Origin: an uncultured Spirochaetaceae bacterium
GTDB lineage: Bacteria > Spirochaetota > Spirochaetia > Sphaerochaetales > Sphaerochaetaceae
Direction of reading: 5' to 3'
Length of the DNA stretch: 64,000 nt
NCBI GenBank assembly: GCA_944389275.1
Contig: CALXLT010000019.1
Coordinates: 35,530-99,529 of the forward strand
Positions within the stretch are counted from its first letter, which is position 1. Every line of letters begins with the position of its first letter. Below, piece by piece: positions 25,842-33,826 of the stretch. The position numbers and the translations under genes are program-made. Under the pieces are notes generated by a model. It was not told the DNA's origin. It worked only from the letters and a program-made list of their open reading frames with translations, and did not search any database.

Positions 25842-27031
25842 TGGAAGGGAAGGATAGACAGGTTCCTGATTTCAGCATCGCAAAGGACCTCAGGCATGAT
25901 GGTTCGATCAAATGGATGCAGCCTGAAGGCCGTGAGGATGTGCTAGGCATGGGAACCGCGGATCTGGATTTTGACTGCCCTGGTTGCATAAGAGACGTGT
26001 TCAGACCTATCACGGAATCCAATATCTACAATTACAGATACAAGCCGGATGAGTATTATGATGCCATAATCAGCTTCTTCCGCCGTAGATACGGCTTTGA
26101 GATAGGCCGGGACTGGATCTCGAATATCCCTGGGACGATAGCAGCTGTCTGCATCGCTATCAGGAAATTCAGCAGCGAAGGCGATTATGTCCTCATGCAC
26201 GCTCCGTATTTCACTCCTCTCAAGAATACGATTGAAGGCTCAGGACGGAGATTCCTCGTCAATCCTCTTGTGCTTCGAGGCGATCGCTACGAGATCGATT
26301 TCGAGGATTTCGAGAGGAAGATCAAGGAGTATCACCCCGCTATATTCCTTCTGATCAATCCACAGAATCCTACAGGTCGGGTATTCACTCAGGAAGAGCT
26401 GGAGAGGATCGTGGATATCTGCGCGGAGAACGGAGTCCGGATAATCTCAGATGAAGTCCATTCCCTTATCGTGTATGGTGGCCATAGGCATATACCCATA
26501 CTCTCTGTGTCCGAGGAAGCGCGGCGGATATCAATCCAGATCTTCAGCTTCAGCAAGGGATTCAATACGATGAGCCTACCTCATGGCCTCATCCTGATAG
26601 CCGACAAGGTAATGCAGCGCGAATGGCATGATTATCTTATGCCATACAACTTCCATTACGCTTCGAATTCCTTTGCCATTGCATCTGTAACGGCAGTCGC
26701 TGGCGGGGCCGGAGACAGATGGCTTGAGGCTTTGACGGGGTATCTGGAAGGGAATCGGGATCATTTCATCTCTGAGGTGCGGCGGATAGGGCTTCCTATC
26801 GTTCCGCTTGCTCCTGAAGCTGGCTACATAATGTGGATAGATTGCAGGAATGCAGGTATTCCATATGATACGCTAGGAGAGAGATTCCTGGATGATGCCG
26901 GGATCAGCCTGAATAACGGCCTTGAGCATGGAGAGGAAGGCAGGGGATTCATCAGGCTCAATTTTGCTGTTACGCGCCAATGCCTCGACGAGGCCCTGCA
27001 GCGCATGAGCAGGATGTTCGGAAAAGCCTGA
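25838..27031 (+). CDS. PatB/MalY-type PLP-dependent C-S lyase or aminotransferase (copy 2)
   Basis: A 397-residue PLP enzyme of the same class as the gene at 23240, clearly diverged. It has MGTADLDFDCPGC, INPQNPTGRVFTQEEL, ISDEVHSLI and SFSKGFNTM with the PLP Lys, plus a C-terminal FIRLNFAVTRQ. The start overlaps the preceding transporter stop (ATGATGA), and an ATG at 25841 is an equal choice. Two such enzymes flanking a transporter suggest uptake and use of a sulfur amino acid or thioether, but the two may have different substrates or one may act as an aminotransferase. The terminator follows. Confidence 0.87.
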   Translation: MMEGKDRQVPDFSIAKDLRHDGSIKWMQPEGREDVLGMGTADLDFDCPGCIRDVFRPITESNIYNYRYKPDEYYDAIISFFRRRYGFEIGRDWISNIPGTIAAVCIAIRKFSSEGDYVLMHAPYFTPLKNTIEGSGRRFLVNPLVLRGDRYEIDFEDFERKIKEYHPAIFLLINPQNPTGRVFTQEELERIVDICAENGVRIISDEVHSLIVYGGHRHIPILSVSEEARRISIQIFSFSKGFNTMSLPHGLILIADKVMQREWHDYLMPYNFHYASNSFAIASVTAVAGGAGDRWLEALTGYLEGNRDHFISEVRRIGLPIVPLAPEAGYIMWIDCRNAGIPYDTLGERFLDDAGISLNNGLEHGEEGRGFIRLNFAVTRQCLDEALQRMSRMFGKA

Positions 27032-27047
27032 TGCATCTGTTTTAAGT

Positions 27048-27081
27048 GGCCATGGAGCAGCAACGCCCCATGGCCGGTTTT
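27048..27081 (+). terminator. Rho-independent terminator after the second PatB-like gene
   Basis: GGCCATGG (27048-27055) and CCATGGCC (27068-27075) form a perfect 8-bp stem, followed by GGTTTTA. On the other strand a short U-run also follows, so it may serve the converging lipoprotein gene. Confidence 0.7.
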
Positions 27082-27117
27082 ATGAAGAGAATCTATACCA
27101 ACCTACATAAGTTGCGC

Positions 27118-29169
27118 TTACCTGTTCACGCTCATTACGGTTATCGCATCGCATCGGGTGTCATCGAAGAGAAGGATTGAGTGCCCGCTTTCGGATATCC
27201 TGATCTGATTGAGTCCAGAGCTCTGCAGGTCAGTGGCCGAGAACTTGCCGATCTCCCTGCCGTTGCTCAGCACCTTATAGCTCACAAGGGATGGCGTGTC
27301 GGCATCCAGCATGTACGCGTAGCGCTTATCAGGGGAGACGGCGACTGCCGCCGCGGTGAATCCAAGCGGCTCGGAAGTGTACTCATTCCAGGAATCTTCC
27401 GCGCTTATTATCACGGCATCATCGCTTACCGCCAGTATGCTCTCCGAAGAGAGTATCGCAAGTCCTGCCGTATCCGCGAACTTGGTCTCAAAGCCGTCGA
27501 CGAAGGCTAGTGGGGTTATCATGGTCACATAAGGGCTGCTTGCCCCATCATCGACATGGCCCGCGAAATATGCGCCTTCGCTCGCGACGAACAGCGAGTC
27601 ATCATACGCGAAGCACTCCGGATAGCCCTCGATGAACGTGCTTGCGAAATTCTTCTCAGTCGTATCCTCAAAGGCCGATGTCGTATCAGCATCAAGAGGG
27701 AAGAGGAACGCGCCAGCATATTTCCTTGATGAGTCCCCAAGGACAGCTATGCCTACCTCCTTCTCCATGTTTATGCCTGCATACAGCGCATTGACAGGAG
27801 TCCTTGATGCCTCTGATACGACTGTTATGTCATCGTCTGTCATGCCCTGCACGGAAAGGGACATCGCCCTTGTTTCCGGGCTGTAGCTGTAGAGCGAGGC
27901 CTCGAGAGGTGAGTTGAGGAGCATGAATATCCTATATTCCTTCGTGCTCTTCTCGCCCGTGGCGAAGGCGGCGATGGTCTGTCCGGCATCTATGCTCAGG
28001 TCCGCGTATGGGTAGGTCTTCTCCACGACCAGCGAGCTTCTGACGATCGAGCATATCTGAAGGATCCTCGATGTGTTCGATGCTATCATCACCTCTCCAT
28101 TCGGGAGGAATTCGGCAACCATCCCAAGCCCCATCTTGATGCCGCTCGATGCCGCGTGCACTATGTTCCCCTGGTTCGGAGCGCCTGGATCCGCGGCCGC
28201 GATCGCCTCGAAATTGAAGGAGGCGGAGCCCGATGATCCTGTCCTGGATGTTGACACGACGGCATCAAGGCGATGCACGCCCTCTGTCGGGGTGATGCTT
28301 ATCGTCCTGCCCTCGCCGATCATGCGCCCATTCAGATGCCAGGTTATCTGGAATGTCCCTATATCGTCGGAATCAGAGGAAAGCGAGACCTCGATCGGGA
28401 CATCCGCGGTGACCGTGTCGCTCAGCCCTGTTATGGACAGCGTGACAGGGACCCCTGTTGTATTCACCAGCTCTATCGTTGATGGATCTGACGGGTATTT
28501 GTCCATATCGAACTCTATGCTGCCGATGGATTCCTGTCCATCCGCGATCCGTACAGCCTCCGAGAATCCAGCCAGAGGCTCTTCCTTGCCGCCCTCATAA
28601 AGCTGCGCGGAGAGCCTGTATGAGCCAGAAGGGTAGTCCTTTCCCTTGTATGTGGCCTTGCCAGCCGCCTCATCCAGCGAGTAGCGTGTCAGCTGGCTTA
28701 TCTCCACATCCCCGTATTCCGGCACGAACCCGATCTCGATCCTCGCATCCCCAGTCAGCACGTCAGGATCCCAGCTCAGGTTGATCGTCACGTCTCCCTT
28801 TCCTATAAGCTCGTCCAGTATGATCGTGGCGTTCGTGGATCTCCCTGTTATCTTGACGGAAGTGCTGCCCCGTACAAGCGCGTCGCCGTTCTCGTTCAGC
28901 GCCGTTGCGTGAAGCTGCCATTCCCCGACCGCCATGCCGTCAACGGTGGTGGATGTCTTCGACGTCTCGATGTCCAGTGCAGCGCCTGCCGGGCCTGTGC
29001 CTGTTATCCTGTAGCTCGCTATCTCAAGTGGATAGCCTTCTGGGAGTATCGACCTGGAACCATCATTCTCCAGATTGATCCTCAGCGTTCCGTGGCTCTG
29101 CGCCTCTTCGCATGATGCAAGAAGCGTAACCGATAGCAAGATTGAGATCACAATGAAAATCTTTCTCAT
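27118..29169 (-). CDS. Large lipoprotein with Ig-like and probable beta-propeller regions
   Basis: A 683-residue predicted lipoprotein: an N-terminal hydrophobic segment ends in the lipobox LLASC with Cys20. The next 300 residues are mostly beta, with repeats such as GKGDVTINLSWDPD and NTTGVPVTLSITGLSDTV that look like Ig-like or carboxypeptidase-regulatory-like modules, and the rest (from about 330) alternates short strands in the way of a propeller. An AAAGGAG site precedes ATG 29169. No catalytic motif is seen. Likely an outer-membrane-anchored surface or periplasmic protein of unknown function. It diverges from an EIIA-like gene. Confidence 0.8.
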   Translation of the reverse strand: MRKIFIVISILLSVTLLASCEEAQSHGTLRINLENDGSRSILPEGYPLEIASYRITGTGPAGAALDIETSKTSTTVDGMAVGEWQLHATALNENGDALVRGSTSVKITGRSTNATIILDELIGKGDVTINLSWDPDVLTGDARIEIGFVPEYGDVEISQLTRYSLDEAAGKATYKGKDYPSGSYRLSAQLYEGGKEEPLAGFSEAVRIADGQESIGSIEFDMDKYPSDPSTIELVNTTGVPVTLSITGLSDTVTADVPIEVSLSSDSDDIGTFQITWHLNGRMIGEGRTISITPTEGVHRLDAVVSTSRTGSSGSASFNFEAIAAADPGAPNQGNIVHAASSGIKMGLGMVAEFLPNGEVMIASNTSRILQICSIVRSSLVVEKTYPYADLSIDAGQTIAAFATGEKSTKEYRIFMLLNSPLEASLYSYSPETRAMSLSVQGMTDDDITVVSEASRTPVNALYAGINMEKEVGIAVLGDSSRKYAGAFLFPLDADTTSAFEDTTEKNFASTFIEGYPECFAYDDSLFVASEGAYFAGHVDDGASSPYVTMITPLAFVDGFETKFADTAGLAILSSESILAVSDDAVIISAEDSWNEYTSEPLGFTAAAVAVSPDKRYAYMLDADTPSLVSYKVLSNGREIGKFSATDLQSSGLNQIRISESGHSILLFDDTRCDAITVMSVNR

Positions 29170-29258
29170 GGATGTCTCCTTTACTATCTATACGCTTCGA
29201 GTCGTGTTTTTTGCCAACTTCGCTGACAAAAAAAGATTAATCCGATAGAATCTCCGGC

Positions 29259-29675
29259 ATGATCGGGAAACTCAATTTCAATGTACTGCTGAAATTGCGA
29301 GAGAAAGATATTTTTTCATCTTTTTCACGCATGGTGATGGAAAGCGCTGCCGAGGATAAGGAGGAAGCCCTTCGCCGCATCATGGCGAGGGAAGGGCTGG
29401 GAGCTACCGCGATAGGCGATGATCTCGCTGTTCCCCACGCTAAGGTTCCAGGGCTCAAGGAGCCTTCGGTCGTCATCGGAGTTAGTGATGAGCCATTGGA
29501 TTATGCTGGCAAAGCGGTCAGGATCATAGTCATGATGCTTCTTCCAGAGGATGGTTCCTCATCAGATGTCGAGCTTCTTTCCTCGCTTGTTTCCGCCGTA
29601 TCATCCGAAAGCGGCAGGGAGCGCGTGCTGAGCGCTGCAACTGCAAAGGAGGTAGAGGAGGTGTTCCTGCCATGA
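29259..29675 (+). CDS. PTS EIIA-like protein (fructose/PtsN type)
   Basis: A 138-residue protein of the fructose/mannitol EIIA fold. The phosphorylatable His60 lies in GDDLAVPHAKVPG, the usual site. No EIIB, EIIC, EI or HPr is nearby, so a regulatory PtsN-like role is possible; a C-terminal hydrophobic block VRIIVMMLLPEDGSS matches the family. There is no clear ribosome site. It overlaps the following membrane protein gene by four bases (ATGA), so the two are probably translated together. Its phosphoryl donor and partner are unknown. Confidence 0.82.
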   Translation: MIGKLNFNVLLKLREKDIFSSFSRMVMESAAEDKEEALRRIMAREGLGATAIGDDLAVPHAKVPGLKEPSVVIGVSDEPLDYAGKAVRIIVMMLLPEDGSSSDVELLSSLVSAVSSESGRERVLSAATAKEVEEVFLP

Positions 29676-30157
29676 GCCGCACCATACTTCTTCTCATCCT
29701 TGTCCTCTTCGGCATATTCGTATACCTCGCGGCCTTCGAGGGCATGATAGTCTGGCCGATCATGGCTCCTATACTGCTGCTTCTCGCCGCGTATTACGTG
29801 ACCACCTCTGTCGTCACGAGGAAGATGCTGGAGAAGGGGCGAGGAGATTCTGATTTCTTCTCGATAAGGGCATCCCTCGTTTCAAAGGATGGCACAAGCC
29901 TCACTCCTGGCGCCATAGCCGTGACAAGCAATGAGATAGTCTTCTATTCGCGGCAGGGCGCGAAGGGAGGCATAAAGCCCTCATGGTCATGCTTCGTGCA
30001 GGAGATCGAGGGCTATACGATAAAGAAGGTTGATGACTGGCATAAGGGGATAGTCCTCTCCCTCGCGGGCTCCGAGAGCGAGGTGAAGATCGCCTCCCGT
30101 GATATAGGTAAGAAGGAGAAGGAATTCAGGAAGGCCCTGGGCTGGCCTGAGGAATGA
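29672..30157 (+). CDS. Small membrane protein with cytoplasmic beta-rich tail
   Basis: A 161-residue protein of unknown function. Two hydrophobic helices (about 4-25 and 28-48) form a hairpin, followed by a soluble part of about 110 residues with alternating strands (ASLVSKDGTSLTPGAIAVT, IVFYSRQGA, EIEGYTIKKVDD), reminiscent of small PH-like folds. No catalytic motif is seen. It overlaps the EIIA-like gene upstream, so it may be functionally linked to it. Confidence 0.65.
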   Translation: MSRTILLLILVLFGIFVYLAAFEGMIVWPIMAPILLLLAAYYVTTSVVTRKMLEKGRGDSDFFSIRASLVSKDGTSLTPGAIAVTSNEIVFYSRQGAKGGIKPSWSCFVQEIEGYTIKKVDDWHKGIVLSLAGSESEVKIASRDIGKKEKEFRKALGWPEE

Positions 30158-30238
30158 CCGTTTCCGGACAATCATAGGCCGCTTTTCTGGCCGTCATTGC
30201 CTCTGCCTTCATCCAATGCGGCAGCGTAGCCTTTAGCC

Positions 30239-30745
30239 ATGAGACGGTTCATGGTCATTGCGATTGCTATGCTTGCTATGTCCTCCATACATGCTTATCA
30301 ATGGCAGGTAGGGGTTGATCTGCGGTGTGTTGATTCCTTCTTCTATCCATCCGTGCGCCTCGACGGTGAGTTCTCGTACCGCTTCTCTGAAGTGAGGGTG
30401 ACTGTCCCTCTCCGCTACGCGCACTCAGATACCCATGAACTCGATTTCGCGGAGACAGGGCTCATCGTTTCGGTATATCCGTTCGATGGCCTTGGCTTCT
30501 ATGCCGGCGTCTCGCTTCTTCGCCTGGGATATGCCTGGGGGCTTGAGGCTCCATCTGATCCATTCATCCTTTTTTCTGAGGCCATGATCGGATGGACATT
30601 CTCATTCCCCTGGTTCTTCATTGAGCCTCGTATCTCCATAACCGACGCGTTCTCATCGGAGAAAGGCAGGCTGGGGGCTATTAGGGAAGCGATCCCGCAG
30701 TATTCCACCGTCCGCATCTCGCTGATCGCGGGCTGTGCGTTCTAG
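30239..30745 (+). CDS. Small outer-membrane beta-barrel-like protein
   Basis: A 168-residue protein with a Sec signal (MRRFMVIAIAMLAMSSIHA, cleavage after Ala19). The mature part consists of alternating hydrophobic strands and turns (VRLDGEFSYRFSEV, VYPFDGLGFYAGVSLLRLGY) and ends in Phe, as outer-membrane barrels do. It has no recognised function. The next gene starts 21 bases downstream, a lipoprotein with a good ribosome site. Confidence 0.65.
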   Translation: MRRFMVIAIAMLAMSSIHAYQWQVGVDLRCVDSFFYPSVRLDGEFSYRFSEVRVTVPLRYAHSDTHELDFAETGLIVSVYPFDGLGFYAGVSLLRLGYAWGLEAPSDPFILFSEAMIGWTFSFPWFFIEPRISITDAFSSEKGRLGAIREAIPQYSTVRISLIAGCAF

Positions 30746-30765
30746 CAGCAAAAAGGAGTTCAGAT

Positions 30766-31608
30766 ATGACAAGAGTGAAGGATTATCTCAACAGAAGCGT
30801 GGCGATGCTGCTCATAGCGGCAACCCTCCTCATTTCCTGCTCAATGCCGGCAACGGGCCCCGGCCGCGTTGACCCGCGTGAGCTTGTATCCACGGCCGGC
30901 CGCCTTATAGACGAGAACATAGGGCTGGTGCGTGAGGCTATCAGCGCAGATATACCTGATACGGAAGAGCTTATGGAGCTGACCGGCTACGATGTCGCAT
31001 CAAGGGCGCTGGAAGAGAGCGGAGGCGAGGAATACCTTGAATTCTGCATCGGCACGAATGACTTCCGATCCGTTGACGATGTGCTGGAGGCCGCGTCAGG
31101 GCTTGCTCCGAAGGAGGAGCTTGATAGGATCCGCTCTGATATGGAGGAGTACGAGGCGAGGCTCTTCAGGGCGTTGGACCGGAGCGCCAGGGTGCTGACG
31201 CCAGCGCAGCAGGAGGAGTTCTTCGACGCGCTCAAGGCGCTTGTGATAAAGACCGCGGTCCTGCTTACCGCTGCCGTTGTCTACGCCTTCGTCCCCGATG
31301 TGCTCTTCTGGGGCAAGGTGACGGCCGCGTCCACTGTGGCTATCGCGGCAGGCGTGCTGTCCACTACATTCATCACCATAGTGGAGCACTACAAGCTGGA
31401 TAAGGATGTCGATGAGTCCTTCAAGTCATGGCTTGAGGATGTAGTCACGGAGCCTTCCGCCTCCTGGGCCATAGCGGCTGCCATGATAAACCTCGGAGCA
31501 TCCCTAGAGCGATCCCCTGTCCTCACGGCGCTCATACTCGGCGTGTTCGCGATATTCAATGTAGTGGATGAGGCGAAGACCATGCTGGAATTGAACTATG
31601 ATGCGTGA
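30766..31608 (+). CDS. Predicted lipoprotein of unknown function
   Basis: A 280-residue predicted lipoprotein, starting after AAGGAG with suitable spacing. The signal ends in the lipobox LLISC with Cys25. An acidic helical part (about 40-155) is followed by two hydrophobic helices (about 160-195, AVLLTAAVVYAFVPDVLFWG and VAIAAGVLSTTFITIV) and a further hydrophobic segment near 240-270. The combination of lipid anchor and internal helices is odd. I do not recognise a family. It precedes the peptidase T gene. Confidence 0.65.
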   Translation: MTRVKDYLNRSVAMLLIAATLLISCSMPATGPGRVDPRELVSTAGRLIDENIGLVREAISADIPDTEELMELTGYDVASRALEESGGEEYLEFCIGTNDFRSVDDVLEAASGLAPKEELDRIRSDMEEYEARLFRALDRSARVLTPAQQEEFFDALKALVIKTAVLLTAAVVYAFVPDVLFWGKVTAASTVAIAAGVLSTTFITIVEHYKLDKDVDESFKSWLEDVVTEPSASWAIAAAMINLGASLERSPVLTALILGVFAIFNVVDEAKTMLELNYDA

Positions 31609-31652
31609 CGGGGCTGTACAATCATGGCTGGATATGTGGCATAATCCATGAT

Positions 31653-32870
31653 ATGGAATACAAGGAAGCCCTTTGCAGCAGATTCATCCGCTATACAGCA
31701 TTCGATACGATGTCAGACCAGTCCCTCGCGGGGAAGGTACGTCCTACGACAGAGGGGCAGGAGAAGATGTTCCTTGCCCTCTCCGATGAGATGAGGAAGC
31801 TCGGCCTTGAAGTCTATTACGGGGAAGAGAAGGTCCTCATGGGAGTCTTGGAAGGCAACGGAGCGGAAGGAAGCGTTGCCTTCATGGCCCATGTCGATAC
31901 AGCTTCCGATGTCCCGGGAAACGGGGTGAAGGCCAATCTCATCAGGTCCTATGATGGCTCTCCGATCGTCCTTGATGGCGTGACGATAGACCCCGCGGAG
32001 GATCCCGACCTCCTGAAGTATGTCGGGTCAGGGATAATCACATCGGATGGGAATACTCTCCTTGGATCCGACGACAAGGCGGGAGTCGCTATAATAATGA
32101 CGGCCCTTTCGTACCTTTCGGAGCACAAGGAAATCCGCCATCCTCGCGTGGAGGTCTTCTTCACCCCTGATGAGGAGACAGGCACGGGCGCGGATCGATT
32201 CCCATATGAGAGGATGAGATCCTCCGTCTGCTATACGATAGACGGGGAGGCGGAGGGCGAGATCGAGGCGGAATGCTTCAACGCCGCATCCGCACGCATA
32301 GAGATCGAAGGGACAGCCAGCCACCCGGGAAGCGGAAGGGGCAGGATATGCAATGCCGCTGTCGCCGCCAGCCATATCGCGGTCATGCTTCCGGCGTCCC
32401 AGAGCCCTGAGGCTACCGATGGAAGATATGGCTACTACGCTGTCAGCAGCATAGAGGGAAGCATGGAGAAAGCCTCTATCACGATCACGCTCCGTGATTT
32501 CGATGAGGACGGGCTGAGAAGCAAGATCGAGACGGTGAAGGCAGCCGCGCGCGCTGTCGAGCTCCTGTATTCGGTGAAGGCTGAGGCGGCGATCACCATG
32601 CAGTACAGGAACATGGGCGCGATGAACTCAGAGCATCCAGAGGCCATGGACGCCATAAGGCGCAGCGCCGAGCGGAACGGCATCGCGATAACCGAGAAGA
32701 TCATACGCGGCGGCACCGATGGCGCGAGGCTCGCGGAGAAGGGCATTGCGTGCCCGAATATATACACAGGAGGGCATAATATCCACTCAAGAAGCGAATG
32801 GATCGCCGTGGATGCCATGGAATCCTCCTTGCGCCTCGTGCTTGGGATAATCGAGGACATGGCGCTATGA
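31653..32870 (+). CDS. pepT: Peptidase T (tripeptide aminopeptidase)
   Basis: A 405-residue M20-family zinc aminopeptidase that removes the N-terminal residue of tripeptides in the cytoplasm; E. coli PepT has 408. Metal site motifs are FMAHVDTA, SDDKAGVAII, TPDEETG with the catalytic Glu, and GGHNIHSRSEW at the C-terminus. A GTG at 31605 opens the frame, but ATG 31653 gives the usual N-terminus (MEYKEALCSRFIRYTAFDT). It overlaps the next gene's start by four bases (ATGA). It is likely part of a short operon with secreted proteins. Confidence 0.94.
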   Translation: MEYKEALCSRFIRYTAFDTMSDQSLAGKVRPTTEGQEKMFLALSDEMRKLGLEVYYGEEKVLMGVLEGNGAEGSVAFMAHVDTASDVPGNGVKANLIRSYDGSPIVLDGVTIDPAEDPDLLKYVGSGIITSDGNTLLGSDDKAGVAIIMTALSYLSEHKEIRHPRVEVFFTPDEETGTGADRFPYERMRSSVCYTIDGEAEGEIEAECFNAASARIEIEGTASHPGSGRGRICNAAVAASHIAVMLPASQSPEATDGRYGYYAVSSIEGSMEKASITITLRDFDEDGLRSKIETVKAAARAVELLYSVKAEAAITMQYRNMGAMNSEHPEAMDAIRRSAERNGIAITEKIIRGGTDGARLAEKGIACPNIYTGGHNIHSRSEWIAVDAMESSLRLVLGIIEDMAL

Positions 32871-33826
32871 GGAAGGCTCTCGTCATCGCCTTGGCCATAC
32901 TCCTTTCCTCCGCGCTCTGCGCGAGCTCTGTCACGTTCGATAGCTCCGTCCCTGATGATATAGCGGCGGTGATCGATGACGGCATAAGGCGATGGACGGA
33001 AGGACGCGGGGATATCCAGGTCGAGGTGGGTGGCTACAGCGAGAATGACACGCTTTTCGAGGGAAGGATATTCGCTTCCTTCACAGCGTCATCCGGAGGC
33101 TCTTCCTATGATATAAGGGCCGTAGGAGAAGGACGGGAAGGACTCGAGGACGCCGTGGCTGACGAGGTGCGGAACATACTCTTCTATGAGGAATCGTTCA
33201 TGGCTCCTTCCCCGCGCCTGGATTATATCTACCGTGGCTCTTATTCCTTCCTTTCGGATTCCTATTACAGAAGGGGGACAAGGCTCAGCGCCGTTGATGG
33301 CGATGGCCGCATACGCGGTCTTTTCGAGGTCGCTGAGCGCTATGATGGCTCCGTGCTGCTTGAGCCTGTGTACCTCTCGGATCCTGTTCCTGGCCTGGGC
33401 ATCAGGGAGTATGGCGAATGGACGGCGTCGGTCTCTGCATCGATGGGCTTTGATTTCCCCGATCCCGCGTTTGAGGCAACCGCCGCGATAGGGCGATCTG
33501 ACCTGTTATACCCATTCACGCCATTTTTATCCTTCACCTATATGATGGACAATGGTTCATCATTCATGTATGGGGGCATAGGGCTCTCGGCATCCCTGGA
33601 TTTCTGGAGGATATTCCCCACTGTCTCGTTCACGCTGATCGAGGAGGGCAGGATAGGTGCGGACGCTGCGATCCTTCTCGGCATGGGCCCTGATGGCTTT
33701 GACTGGTGCGGCCGGTACTCTGTCTATTATGAGCACTCGCCGCTTCCCTCATTCTTCTGGCGCCTTGGATATGTGAATATCCAGGGAAGGCACATGCTCA
33801 TGCTGGGCGGAGGAGGCCGTTTCTGA
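32867..33826 (+). CDS. Outer-membrane beta-barrel-like protein
   Basis: A 319-residue exported protein with a signal peptide (MRKALVIALAILLSSALCA). The first part (about 20-110) is soluble alpha/beta with an RRWTEGRGDIQVEVGG block, and the second half is beta-rich, alternating glycine and aromatic residues (YGGIGLSASLDFW), ending GGGGRF with a terminal Phe, as in outer-membrane barrels. Start ATG 32867 overlaps the peptidase T stop. The gene downstream appears to begin by overlapping its stop codon. Function unknown. Confidence 0.7.
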   Translation: MRKALVIALAILLSSALCASSVTFDSSVPDDIAAVIDDGIRRWTEGRGDIQVEVGGYSENDTLFEGRIFASFTASSGGSSYDIRAVGEGREGLEDAVADEVRNILFYEESFMAPSPRLDYIYRGSYSFLSDSYYRRGTRLSAVDGDGRIRGLFEVAERYDGSVLLEPVYLSDPVPGLGIREYGEWTASVSASMGFDFPDPAFEATAAIGRSDLLYPFTPFLSFTYMMDNGSSFMYGGIGLSASLDFWRIFPTVSFTLIEEGRIGADAAILLGMGPDGFDWCGRYSVYYEHSPLPSFFWRLGYVNIQGRHMLMLGGGGRF

